64,000 nt of DNA from Lusitaniella coriacea LEGE 07157 (GTDB taxonomy: Bacteria > Cyanobacteriota > Cyanobacteriia > Cyanobacteriales > Spirulinaceae): assembly GCF_015207425.1 (NCBI RefSeq), contig NZ_JADEWZ010000029.1:1-64000 (forward strand). The letters are read 5' to 3'. Shown piece after piece: positions 1 through 7,744 of the stretch. A program made the translations under genes and the position numbers. The stretch's first letter is position 1, and each line of letters starts with the position of its first letter. A model generated the notes under the pieces. That model searched no databases, had not been told where the DNA came from, and worked only from the letters and a program-made list of their open reading frames with translations.

Positions 1-1
1 G

Positions 2-121
2 GTTGCTCGTAACTTTGCCCTCAATCTTTATCGCTCCAATGCGTTCTCCAATATGGCTCAGGCTCAACGCTTTTGTCAGTTCGGATTAGACACACTAAAG
101 CTTCTATTTAGAATGAAATAG
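2..121 (+). mobile_element. 3' end of a transposase gene (cut by window edge)
   Basis: An open frame enters from the left edge and stops at a TAG at 119-121. The visible 39 residues (ARNFALNLYRSN near the start, ending in LFRMK) resemble the C-terminus of DDE transposases of the ISAs1 type, where a short Ala/Leu/Tyr-rich helix ends the protein. The stop is followed at once by gccctg, which would suit the right inverted-repeat end of such an element at about position 126. The family call is from memory of the C-terminal pattern. The left part of the element is outside the window, so neither the terminal repeat nor the target duplication can be confirmed. Confidence 0.5.
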
Positions 122-1527
122 CCCTGGATAAATTCTGTAAAAAGAATAACAACTTCTTGTTCTTCAACTGGAGGAAAATATCTAAAATTCAGGTTAGATT
201 CAATAAATTCTTTTTCCTCTAGTTTTTCTCTTAATTCTTGTTTGGGATCGTAAAAAGGATCGCTAATTCTAGTATCTCCGCCTCCAACGACGTATCGACG
301 ATACTTGATAAAATTACGATCTTTTAAAAGCTCAAATGCTTTTTTTACAATCTGCTTAGTCCTATAATCACTAATTCCTTTTCTTCCTGCATCAAGATCA
401 TTTCTTAATGATTTATCTAAAATATCTACAACTACTGTATAGGGTAAATAATTACTGTGTTCAAAAGCATCTAAGCATATACCTGTTGGCATTCCACAAA
501 TGGCTAACCATAAACCATGTTCTATTTGATAGTCCTCACCAGTAGATTTTAATTTTTCATTATATGTATTAATATGCGATTTGCTTGTTGCAGCGATGTA
601 AAATCTTGCAGTTAAAGGATTACGCTCTCCAATTTTGACTTCATCAATTTTTTCCTCAATTAAAATAGCTTTTCTAGCTTGATCTCTGGGGTTTCTAGGA
701 ATAGTTTCTGTCGCTTTTATAATAGGTTCATAATCTTGTCTTGAGTAAATCATGTTATCATTTTTAAGAACCTCTTTCACAATCTCTCTAGTCGTCAAAT
801 AACCAGTTGGTAATTCAACAGCTTTATTATTTACGTAAAGCTCAAACTTGAAAGACTTGCCACTACCAAAAACTGAATCTAGCAACCCAACAACAGACCT
901 AGTTCTCAGCACAGCTTGAATCAAGGTTTTCTGTTCAGCAATTCTAAATGTTGCTGCCAAAGCTTCTTTTACACACTCATTTGGAAAATCGACAGGAAAT
1001 TTTAATGTTATTTTAGTTCCATTTTCTTCATTAACATCCACAACTTGATTATTTCCATTGTTTTCTTCTTCAGAATTGGGTATATCTTCATTTGAATAAA
1101 CAAATTTATATAAATCTTTGTATGTTTTGGTAGCTTTTTTGTTGTTTTTGATACTTTCAATTCTTAAATATTCACTTTGAAAAGCCACGAAGGTAAATCC
1201 ATAACCCATAAAACCAAATTTACCTTTGTTGTTTTGTCTTTTGAGAGATTTCCCTGTAACCAAAATTTTCGACATTTCATCTTCCAAAATTCCAATTCCA
1301 TTGTCAGTAATAGATAATTGGTGCTGAGATGTATCTATTTCTAACTTAATAAATCCACTCTCAATATTTTCTTCTCCAAATTGTTCGAGAATAGCATCAG
1401 CACTATTTTGTAATAGCTCAGTATAAATATCCCAAACATGACGATAGCTTGAAATAATTCTTTCTATATTCGATCTAACTTGTTCTTCTTCAAGTCTGGA
1501 AAGCTCAGTTTTTAAACTATTTTGCAT
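76..1527 (-). CDS. HSP90-like (GHKL) ATP-binding protein, probably 3'-truncated by an insertion sequence
   Basis: The 483-residue protein begins with a Bergerat-fold ATPase domain. The N-box helix (ELLQNSADAI) is near residue 38, the G1 box (DNGIGI) at 75-80 and the lid/G2 motif (GFMGYGF) near 105. These are the ATP-binding signatures of HSP90, sacsin-like and MutL-like ATPases. The rest of the protein is not recognised, so substrate and role are unknown; such stand-alone ATPases often occur in bacterial conflict or genome-maintenance loci. The gene is AT-rich compared with its neighbours, which suggests transfer. Its last 17 or so codons lie inside the presumed transposase element, so the native C-terminus was probably lost and replaced by IS-derived codons. 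Confidence 0.75.
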   Translation of the reverse strand: MQNSLKTELSRLEEEQVRSNIERIISSYRHVWDIYTELLQNSADAILEQFGEENIESGFIKLEIDTSQHQLSITDNGIGILEDEMSKILVTGKSLKRQNNKGKFGFMGYGFTFVAFQSEYLRIESIKNNKKATKTYKDLYKFVYSNEDIPNSEEENNGNNQVVDVNEENGTKITLKFPVDFPNECVKEALAATFRIAEQKTLIQAVLRTRSVVGLLDSVFGSGKSFKFELYVNNKAVELPTGYLTTREIVKEVLKNDNMIYSRQDYEPIIKATETIPRNPRDQARKAILIEEKIDEVKIGERNPLTARFYIAATSKSHINTYNEKLKSTGEDYQIEHGLWLAICGMPTGICLDAFEHSNYLPYTVVVDILDKSLRNDLDAGRKGISDYRTKQIVKKAFELLKDRNFIKYRRYVVGGGDTRISDPFYDPKQELREKLEEKEFIESNLNFRYFPPVEEQEVVILFTEFIQGYFILNRSFSVSNPN

Positions 1528-1668
1528 TTTGACATCATTCAGGAACTACATTGAGACATAATTTTAACCCATTATTTGGATTGCTAGTGCCATTTCAGAA
1601 AACCTTCATCTAATGAGTGCTGACGAACAGTTTCGTTGTTATGATGTCGATTTAATTTGGGGTTTAGA

Positions 1669-2574
1669 TTAAGTAGTAAGAAAATTCTGAATCGCTTCTG
1701 TCACTGCTTCGGGGTACTCTTCATAAATCCCCAAGGTACCTCTTAATCTGACTGTTTGCACTGTGTCTAACTCTGCCATCGCGGACATTTCCGCTTTTGA
1801 TTTCGGGGGTGCATTTTCTGCCAGAACGATCGCTACAGGCATTAATACAGATTCTAGAAGCTGCAAAAACTCCTCTCTATTATTTACAGGATCGATCGCG
1901 CCAGTAACAAAAGCAGCAGGGGCATATCTCGCACCAGGTTTTGAGGTGATTTGGTGTTTTCGGGCGATAAATTCGGGAGTTAGTTTAGTTTCATCCACAT
2001 AAACGTGGCGTTTGTACATAAAGCGGAGAAAGGAAGGTGTCGTGTTGAGATAGTATAACCCTTGTCCGACGACGGGCGATCGCACTAGATTTTTTACCCC
2101 ATTTCTTACTCCATCAGGTAAACCCATAACTCTCAAAGGCCCTTGCCAAGTGGGAGCAATTAAAATTAGTTGAGAAATTATATCTGGGTTATCTTGGGCA
2201 AATTTCAAAGCGTATCCCGAAGCATGACCCGCAGCGATGAGGATAATTGAACTATTAAAAATAGATTTAACGAAATCTCCCAACAAAGGCTGAAATAATG
2301 CAGGATTATAATCCACAGGGGGACATTGAGACTCGCCAAACCCCAGCCAATCTAAAACCGTCACTTCATATTGTGTAGCCAGTATATTAGCAATACCTTT
2401 CATCTCGGTACGACTGGAAACCGTACTAAAAGCAGGAAGTAACAGTATGGGGCTTCCCGTGCCTATGGTTTCATAGACTATTTGATATTGTTTGTCTAAA
2501 AAATTCCAGTTGTAAACATTCCTTGTCCCGCCAATACTAGAGTTGAGTTGAGTTTGATTGGTTGCTGTAGTCAT
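1669..2574 (-). CDS. alpha/beta-hydrolase-fold protein with the nucleophile elbow altered
   Basis: This 301-residue protein has the alpha/beta hydrolase layout. The oxyanion-side strand (SPILLLPAFS) is near residue 41, the DWLGFGES turn near 75, the elbow near 116 and a C-terminal cap and helix. The elbow reads GHASG where active enzymes have GHSxG. Ala118 therefore sits where the catalytic Ser is expected, and Ser119 is one position off. The protein may be a non-classical or inactive member; the substrate is unknown. It lies just downstream, on the same strand, of the chimeric mini-frame at 2618-2728 and of the Zur-type box at 2775, so zinc-dependent expression is possible. That link is inferred from position only. 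Confidence 0.7.
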   Translation of the reverse strand: MTTATNQTQLNSSIGGTRNVYNWNFLDKQYQIVYETIGTGSPILLLPAFSTVSSRTEMKGIANILATQYEVTVLDWLGFGESQCPPVDYNPALFQPLLGDFVKSIFNSSIILIAAGHASGYALKFAQDNPDIISQLILIAPTWQGPLRVMGLPDGVRNGVKNLVRSPVVGQGLYYLNTTPSFLRFMYKRHVYVDETKLTPEFIARKHQITSKPGARYAPAAFVTGAIDPVNNREEFLQLLESVLMPVAIVLAENAPPKSKAEMSAMAELDTVQTVRLRGTLGIYEEYPEAVTEAIQNFLTT

Positions 2575-2617
2575 AGCTATTAGTGAAAGGATAATAGGAT
2601 TTTAGTCAGATACTTAA

Positions 2618-2728
2618 TTAACTTGACAATACCTCGTAAGCTGCGATATTTCCTTCAATTCCGCTTAGAATTGCCCGCATTTGGGTTTTGCCAGAACCTG
2701 GAAGACCCGCGATCGCAACAATCCACAT
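2618..2728 (-). pseudogene. chimeric remnant: P-loop start of a CobW-like protein fused to the 5' end of the metallophosphatase-like gene
   Basis: A 36-codon frame begins MWIVAIAGLPGSGKTQ, a complete Walker A start as in COG0523-type GTPases, and continues as RAILSGIEGNIAAYE. That second half is almost base-for-base identical to the first 15 codons of the gene at 10026. The frame then ends at a TAA. It looks like the scar of a deletion that joined the first codons of a CobW-like gene to a copy of the metallophosphatase-like gene, with most of both lost. A Zur-type box lies 47 bp upstream. Whether the short peptide is translated is unknown. Confidence 0.6.
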
Positions 2729-2774
2729 GGGCTGCACTTTTAAACGATTCCATAGTATAGAGTATATATAAAAA

Positions 2775-2789
2775 TGATAATCATTATCA
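2775..2789. promoter_or_regulatory. Zur-type operator 1
   Basis: TGATAATCATTATCA is a perfect 7-1-7 palindrome that fits the Zur box known from cyanobacteria (TGATAATNATTATCA). It ends 20 bp before the ATG of the flavoprotein at 2810 and lies 46 bp upstream of the minus-strand remnant at 2728, so it could control both directions. The E. coli Fur box has a similar core. Zur is preferred because the neighbouring genes (COG0523 GTPase, folE) are typical zinc-responsive genes. Confidence 0.75.
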
Positions 2790-2809
2790 AAACGTAGCTC
2801 ATTTTTTCT

Positions 2810-4063
2810 ATGTGGGACAAGACTTTACCGAATCGCATTCAAGTCGCGATTATAGGTGCAGGGCCACAAGCCCTGACATTAGTGACTCATCTGTTACAGA
2901 AACGGGCTAAACTGCGACAGAAATTGATGATATTCGACCCCAGTGGCAATTGGTTGAGTCAATGGCAACATCAATTTGCTGCCCAGGACATTCTTCACTT
3001 ACGGTCTCCCGCTGTTCATCACCCTGACCCTGACCCTTTTGCCCTCCGAAGATTCGCTGAGAATCGTTCTCACGAATTATTTCCCCCTTACGATTTACCT
3101 GGAACTCAGTTATTTAAAGAATTTTGTCAAGATGTGATTCAACGCTGGCAATTACAGCATCAGGTTTATCCAGCGAAAGTGGTGCAAATTTTACCGACTC
3201 AGCAGTTGGGACGACCTCACTTTCAGTTGATTTTAGAAGATGGACGTTTGATTATCGCCCGCAAAGTCGTTTTAGCAACAGGTGGGGGAATGAAACAGTG
3301 TCCCGCTTGGGTGAGTCAAATTTCATCCCCTTATCCTCCTGAGTCCCTCTGTCATGCCCAACAGGTAGATTTACGAACCCTTAATCTAGCAGGAAAACAT
3401 ATCTTAATTATTGGTGGCGGCTTAAGCAGTGGTCATTTGGCAATGGGTGCAATTAAACGGGGAGCAAAGGTGACATTAATGACTCGGCGGAGATTACAAG
3501 AGAAGTTATTTGATGCTGAACCTGGTTGGTTAGGGCCAAAATACCTGAAAGGATTTGCAGCCGAGTTAAATTGGCATCATCGCTGGCAAATGATTCAACA
3601 GGCACGCAATGGAGGATCGATGACTCCGGCAATGATGTTAAAATTGAGACGAGCTAGCCGTCAAGGACAGTTAATTCTGCAAGAAAATTGTCAGGTAATT
3701 GCAGCTAATTGGCAGTCACAATGGCAAGTTGAATGCGATCGTGGACAGTCCCATGATTTTGATCGCATTTGGTTGGCGACAGGAACGAAGTTTGATGTCA
3801 CTCAACATCCTTTACTACAAAAAATTTTGGAGACTTACCCCCCAGAAATCGTCAAGGGTTTATCGATACTAGATAAACATTTAAGAATCCCAGGTAGTGA
3901 ATGTTTTATTATGGGTGGATTCGCTGCATTGCACATTGGGCCAGTTGCCCGGAATCTATATGGGGGAAAAATAGCCTGTTCTCGCATCGTTCCAGCAATT
4001 GTTAAACCCAGTTTAGCGTTAAGTCAGCCTTACCCGATTTCAACCCCCACTAGCCTTCAGTAA
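2810..4063 (+). CDS. FAD/NAD(P)-binding monooxygenase-like flavoprotein (SidA/IucD-like)
   Basis: The 417-residue protein has two Rossmann dinucleotide sites. One for FAD is near residue 14 (IIGAGPQAL) and one for NAD(P) near residue 200 (IIGGGLSSG). A late LATGTKFD motif is typical of flavin N-monooxygenases and related pyridine-nucleotide oxidoreductases. The segment LHLRSPAVHHPDPDPFALRRF near residue 62 resembles lysine/ornithine N-hydroxylases. In the classical families such enzymes make hydroxamates for siderophores, but no siderophore synthetase is nearby. The substrate is unknown. The ATG follows a Zur-type box by 20 bp, so the gene is probably induced when zinc is scarce. The family assignment is firm; the reaction is not. 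Confidence 0.75.
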   Translation: MWDKTLPNRIQVAIIGAGPQALTLVTHLLQKRAKLRQKLMIFDPSGNWLSQWQHQFAAQDILHLRSPAVHHPDPDPFALRRFAENRSHELFPPYDLPGTQLFKEFCQDVIQRWQLQHQVYPAKVVQILPTQQLGRPHFQLILEDGRLIIARKVVLATGGGMKQCPAWVSQISSPYPPESLCHAQQVDLRTLNLAGKHILIIGGGLSSGHLAMGAIKRGAKVTLMTRRRLQEKLFDAEPGWLGPKYLKGFAAELNWHHRWQMIQQARNGGSMTPAMMLKLRRASRQGQLILQENCQVIAANWQSQWQVECDRGQSHDFDRIWLATGTKFDVTQHPLLQKILETYPPEIVKGLSILDKHLRIPGSECFIMGGFAALHIGPVARNLYGGKIACSRIVPAIVKPSLALSQPYPISTPTSLQ

Positions 4064-4068
4064 AATGA

Positions 4069-4215
4069 AGAGAAGTCAAAATTGCTACCGCTTCCCATCA
4101 CTTACGAAAACTCCGCGATCTTAAAATCCTCAAGTACAAGAATGATGGCAAATTAGCCTACTACTCTTTGAAAGATCGGCGCGTTGCTTTGATTCTTCAC
4201 TATGCACTGAGTTAG
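4069..4215 (+). pseudogene. C-terminal fragment of an ArsR/SmtB-family metal sensor
   Basis: After an in-frame stop at 4066, the frame reads TASHHLRKLRDLKILKY followed by NDGKLAYYSLKD and ends HYALS-stop. This is the recognition helix and beta-wing of SmtB/ZiaR/BmtR-type repressors. The N-terminal half with its metal-site cysteines, and the C-terminal helix with the usual Asp/His zinc ligands, are missing. The fragment lies 95 bp upstream of the cation efflux gene at 4310, which is where such a sensor normally sits. The pump has therefore probably lost its dedicated local repressor. Confidence 0.75.
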
Positions 4216-4235
4216 CTCCTGGAGTAAAACATTCT

Positions 4236-4294
4236 GATATTCGTTTGAATATCATTTTTTGCTGTGATAACATTCTAACATTCAAGTGAGTGTT
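4236..4294. promoter_or_regulatory. two dyads upstream of the efflux gene, probable ArsR-type operator
   Basis: GATATTC-GTTT-GAATATC (4236-4253) is a perfect 7-4-7 inverted repeat. AACATTC-AAGT-GAGTGTT (4277-4294) is a second 7-4-7 dyad with one mismatch. They lie between the broken ArsR-like fragment and the efflux pump start, 16 to 74 bp before the ATG. ArsR/SmtB repressors bind AT-rich dyads of this kind. The assignment rests on position and symmetry. Confidence 0.5.
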
Positions 4295-4309
4295 AGAGCG
4301 TTGGAGGGC

Positions 4310-4930
4310 ATGATGGGCGATCGCTGCTGTCAAGCAAAGGCTCACGAGTTAGCGAAGCTGAAAAAACAGCAAGCTAAGATGCTTTGGTCAGTTCTGTCGA
4401 TCAATATAGTGATGTTTGCGATCGAGTTTGGGGCTGGTATTCGAGCAGATTCTCTATCTTTAACTGGGGATTCCCTGGATATGCTGGGCGATGCGCTGGT
4501 TTATGCCAGCAGTTTGTATGTAATTAATAAGAGCGTTAAAGCGCAGGCTGGGGCAGCCTTCCTGAAAGGACTGATGATGTTTTTATTGGCGATCGCGGTT
4601 TTTGCGAGAGCCACTTATCAACTATTCATGGGCGCAAGTCCAGAAGCATCGACGATGGGAATCGTTGGAGTTGTAGCGTTACTAGCTAATTTGCTGTGTT
4701 TGTTGTTGTTGACTCGTCATCGAAACGACAATCTCAACATGTCTTCTGTTTGGTTATGTTCCCGCAATGACATCATTGCCAATACATCAGTTCTAGTAGC
4801 GGCAGCGTTAGTTTCTCTGACTCATTCGCTTCTGCCAGATTTAGCGGTGGGTTTGTTGTTAACGTTTATTTTTGCCAGGTCAGCAGGGAAAGTGCTTTCA
4901 CAATCGTGGAGGGAGATGCAGCAGGTATGA
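4310..4930 (+). CDS. cation diffusion facilitator-like transporter, short form
   Basis: About 206 residues with six predicted membrane segments, starting near residue 26. TM2 carries DSLDMLGD, an Asp-xxx-Asp pair as in the metal site of CDF exporters. The matching TM5 site reads NDIIANTSVLVAA, so one canonical His/Asp ligand is Asp and the other Asn. The protein ends directly after TM6 and lacks the usual cytoplasmic C-terminal domain. The ATG at 4310 is preferred over a GTG at 4286 because GGAGG lies just before it. Expected role: efflux of Zn or another divalent cation across the inner membrane. An ArsR-type remnant and dyads lie upstream. Confidence 0.75.
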   Translation: MMGDRCCQAKAHELAKLKKQQAKMLWSVLSINIVMFAIEFGAGIRADSLSLTGDSLDMLGDALVYASSLYVINKSVKAQAGAAFLKGLMMFLLAIAVFARATYQLFMGASPEASTMGIVGVVALLANLLCLLLLTRHRNDNLNMSSVWLCSRNDIIANTSVLVAAALVSLTHSLLPDLAVGLLLTFIFARSAGKVLSQSWREMQQV

Positions 4931-4979
4931 AGGAGCAGAGAATCTGTCTCAAAATGACAAATATCTTATAATATGATTA

Positions 4980-4994
4980 TGATAATGATTATCA
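4980..4994. promoter_or_regulatory. Zur-type operator 2
   Basis: TGATAATGATTATCA is a perfect 7-1-7 palindrome, the exact reverse complement of the box at 2775. It ends 54 bp before the ATG at 5049 and heads the run GTPase - folE - CobW-C protein - metallophosphatase. Confidence 0.8.
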
Positions 4995-5048
4995 TTTTAA
5001 CTTACTCAACAGTTTGGCACACTAAGTACGGAAGACCCGGAATTGGAT

Positions 5049-6113
5049 ATGACCAACACAGCAACCCTTTCCAACCCAACGACTCTAAACATTCCTAAAC
5101 GAGGAATGCCTGTCACTATCATTACAGGGTTTCTCGGCAGTGGTAAAACTACTTTGCTGAATCATATTCTGAGCAATTGCCAGGATTTAAAGATCGCGAT
5201 TTTAGTAAATGAATTTGGCGACATTAACATCGATAGTCAGCTTCTAGTATCGATGGATGAAGACATGATGGAACTGAGTAATGGCTGTATCTGCTGCACT
5301 ATCAATGATGGGTTAGTGGACGCAGTTTACCGAGTGCTAGAGCGTGACGATCGCGTGGATTACATGGTAATTGAAACTACAGGTGTTGCTGACCCACTGC
5401 CAATTATTCTGACCTTTTTGGGGACGGAATTGCGCGACATGACTTGCTTAGACTCAGTTATTGCAGTTGTCGATTCAGAAACTTTTACCCCCGACCATTT
5501 CGACAGCGAAGTCGCCCTAAAGCAAATCATCTATTCCGATATTACTATTTTGAACAAAACCGATCTGACCTCTTCTGAAAAAGTCACGAAACTGGAGCGC
5601 TACATCAGTGTAATAAAAGCTGGAGCTAGAGTTCTTCATAGTCAGCACGGAAAAGTTCCTTTGTCGCTAATTTTAGATATAGCTTCTAACAAACCAGAAG
5701 CCTATGCCGATCTCGTTCGAGAAGAAATAGAACAGTCTAATTCCGAGCATGACCATCATCACGAACACCATCACCACGAACACCATCATCACGAACACCA
5801 CCATCACCATTCCGATCATCTAGATAATGATGGATTTCTGTCAATTTCTTTTGAGAGCGATCGTCCCTTTGATGTCGAGAAATTTGAAATATTCTTGCGA
5901 GAAAATTTATCCCAAGATGTCTTTCGAGCGAAAGGAATTCTCTGGTTCGACGACAGCGAATTGCGTCATGTTTTTCAATTGAGCGGTCCCCGTTTTGACA
6001 TCCAAGCAGAAGAATGGCAAACCTCACCCAAAAACCAGCTTGTTTTCATCGGACGCAATTTAAAAGCAGAGGAACTTCAGCAGCAGCTTACTAACTGCCA
6101 TGCTGATTTCTGA
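5049..6113 (+). CDS. COG0523 (CobW/ZagA-type) GTPase with His-rich metal-binding loop
   Basis: About 354 residues. The N-terminal G3E GTPase domain has the P-loop GFLGSGKTT near residue 27, the diagnostic metal-binding GCICC near residue 80 and the guanine-specificity motif NKTD near 175. A loop near residues 230-255 consists of His-Glu runs. A CobW C-terminal domain follows. Zur-regulated members of this family (ZagA, ZigA, YeiR) bind zinc and are proposed to deliver it to client proteins in zinc starvation. The next gene is folE, the known ZagA client in Bacillus subtilis, so FolE metallation is the most likely job here. A TTG two codons upstream is in frame, but ATG 5049 is the simpler start. 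Confidence 0.9.
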   Translation: MTNTATLSNPTTLNIPKRGMPVTIITGFLGSGKTTLLNHILSNCQDLKIAILVNEFGDINIDSQLLVSMDEDMMELSNGCICCTINDGLVDAVYRVLERDDRVDYMVIETTGVADPLPIILTFLGTELRDMTCLDSVIAVVDSETFTPDHFDSEVALKQIIYSDITILNKTDLTSSEKVTKLERYISVIKAGARVLHSQHGKVPLSLILDIASNKPEAYADLVREEIEQSNSEHDHHHEHHHHEHHHHEHHHHHSDHLDNDGFLSISFESDRPFDVEKFEIFLRENLSQDVFRAKGILWFDDSELRHVFQLSGPRFDIQAEEWQTSPKNQLVFIGRNLKAEELQQQLTNCHADF

Positions 6114-6177
6114 ATTCTTGAGTAGTCGAGTTTTTCGCTTTATCTACAACTGAAACTTATCCAACTTAGATTCATTC

Positions 6178-6816
6178 ATGACCTTTTCAATGCCAACTAA
6201 CACGCTCTCTTTACCAACCCAAACCAGCGAATCCCAATCACCTGTTTCTGAAGTCGAAATGCAACAAGCTGTTCGGACATTACTATTAGGAATGGGCGAA
6301 GATCCCGATCGCGAAGGACTGCGAGATACGCCAAAACGAGTGGTCAAAGCCCTCAAGTTTCTCACTTCTGGCTATCATCAATCCTTAGACGAACTCCTGA
6401 ATGGAGCCGTTTTTCACGAAGATACCAACGAAATGGTATTGGTGCGCGATATCGATCTGTTTAGCTCCTGCGAACATCACATCCTACCCATTCTCGGACG
6501 CGCTCATGTGGCATATATTCCCAATGGCAAGGTCATCGGTTTATCCAAAATTGCCCGCATTTGTGAAATGTACGGGCGACGCTTGCAAGTACAAGAAAGA
6601 TTGACCGCTCAAATTGCCAATGCACTTCAGGGGTTACTGAAGCCTCAAGGGGTTGCAGTCGTTGTTGAAGCGACTCATATGTGCATGGTTATGCGCGGCG
6701 TACAAAAACCCGGTTCCTGGACGGTGACAAGTTCGATGCAAGGTGTCTTTGCAGAAGATGCCAAAACCCGGCAAGAATTTATGGATTTAATTCGTCACGA
6801 TCGGTGTTTTCGTTAA
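6178..6816 (+). CDS. folE: GTP cyclohydrolase I, zinc-dependent type IA
   Basis: 212 residues, the usual length. The enzyme makes 7,8-dihydroneopterin triphosphate from GTP, the entry step to tetrahydrofolate and pterins. The zinc ligands are visible in SSCEHH near residue 99 and HMCM near 168. The QEQ-like helix ([12 protein letters not shown]) and the [10 protein letters not shown] segment are also characteristic. It is the metal-dependent enzyme, not the metal-flexible FolE2. It lies 64 bp after the COG0523 GTPase and shares its Zur-type box, which suggests that the pair keeps the enzyme working when zinc is limiting. Another folE may exist elsewhere in the genome. Confidence 0.93.
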   Translation: MTFSMPTNTLSLPTQTSESQSPVSEVEMQQAVRTLLLGMGEDPDREGLRDTPKRVVKALKFLTSGYHQSLDELLNGAVFHEDTNEMVLVRDIDLFSSCEHHILPILGRAHVAYIPNGKVIGLSKIARICEMYGRRLQVQERLTAQIANALQGLLKPQGVAVVVEATHMCMVMRGVQKPGSWTVTSSMQGVFAEDAKTRQEFMDLIRHDRCFR

Positions 6817-6910
6817 TACACTAGCATCGCTACGCGGAGTTCAAACGAGAGGTAAATATTGACTCATCTCTGTTTTATAAAATGACTACCATTCCCCAAA
6901 AATCTCATTT

Positions 6911-7744
6911 ATGATTATTGCCGTAGCTAGTGCTTTAGGGGCGGGTAAAACCCATTGGATTTGCCAACAAATTGCCAAAAATAATAACTCTGTTGGCTAT
7001 TTCAGTCCGCAAACTGATTCTGTCCCCATCGATGGAACTTACCTACAAAGCGAATATCCTCACCTGACGATCTATCAAACAGGGGAAGAAGGAAAATTAT
7101 TAGTTGAAACCGATCGCGCGATCGGCTACATTGAAATTCCTTGGTATATAGATTTGGCGGGAGTCGAGTCTTTACTCCAAACCCTTAATGCTCATCGAGT
7201 TGCCCTAATCCCTCCCGATGTTGATAATGCGGAATTAAAGGCGTGGGCGGATGAAGTTTTGATAGTGCGCGATCGCGAAACGGGGAAAATTGAAACAGAA
7301 ACCGAGAGCAGTCCTAGAGAAAATACGTTATGGTCGATTTCAAACACTCATCCAAAAACGTCTTTACAAATCCATCGCGGCATTTTAACGGGACAAATCT
7401 TAGACTTTGATAGTTTAGCCACCTTTTGGCTAGAACTCACTCAAGGGGCTTATGGCGAAGTTGTTCGTGCCAAAGGAATTTTTGACTTAGAAGACGGACA
7501 CCTTTACTACGGAAATTTTACTCCGACTCAATCTAAATTAGAGTTTCATCCACTCAATTTTCCACGCTGGGAAAAAGGAAGACCGGAACGGTTTAGCGGG
7601 TTTGAAATTATTGGCAATAACTTAAGTAAAGCTGAAATCTCCCAAACCATTAAAGATTGCTTTGTTCCAGAATCTGCTATTCATTATTATCAGCAGCAAA
7701 TCCAAGAATTTTTAGAAAGCGAACAAGAAGTGGAGGTTGTATGA
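6911..7744 (+). CDS. CobW C-terminal domain protein with P-loop but without CxCC
   Basis: 277 residues. A P-loop (ASALGAGKT) is near residue 6, and a CobW-C-like domain covers roughly residues 170-262 (EVVRAKGIFDLEDG, FSGFEIIGNNL). Between them the G3E signature features are missing: there is no CxCC metal site and no NKxD motif. The protein is a shortened, divergent relative of the GTPase at 5049. Its stop overlaps the next start (ATGA at 7741), so it is translationally coupled to the metallophosphatase. Such pairs in Zur-controlled operons suggest a function in zinc handling. No reaction can be assigned. Confidence 0.7.
   Translation: MIIAVASALGAGKTHWICQQIAKNNNSVGYFSPQTDSVPIDGTYLQSEYPHLTIYQTGEEGKLLVETDRAIGYIEIPWYIDLAGVESLLQTLNAHRVALIPPDVDNAELKAWADEVLIVRDRETGKIETETESSPRENTLWSISNTHPKTSLQIHRGILTGQILDFDSLATFWLELTQGAYGEVVRAKGIFDLEDGHLYYGNFTPTQSKLEFHPLNFPRWEKGRPERFSGFEIIGNNLSKAEISQTIKDCFVPESAIHYYQQQIQEFLESEQEVEVV

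Noticed and set aside
2810-4063. Siderophore N-hydroxylase of a local biosynthetic cluster
   Set aside because: The fold fits, but no synthetase or transferase gene is nearby and the control box is of Zur type, so no such role was assigned.
5737-6027. Minus-strand frame rich in Arg/Asp/Gly opposite the COG0523 gene
   Set aside because: It is the complement of the His-rich loop and has no independent support.
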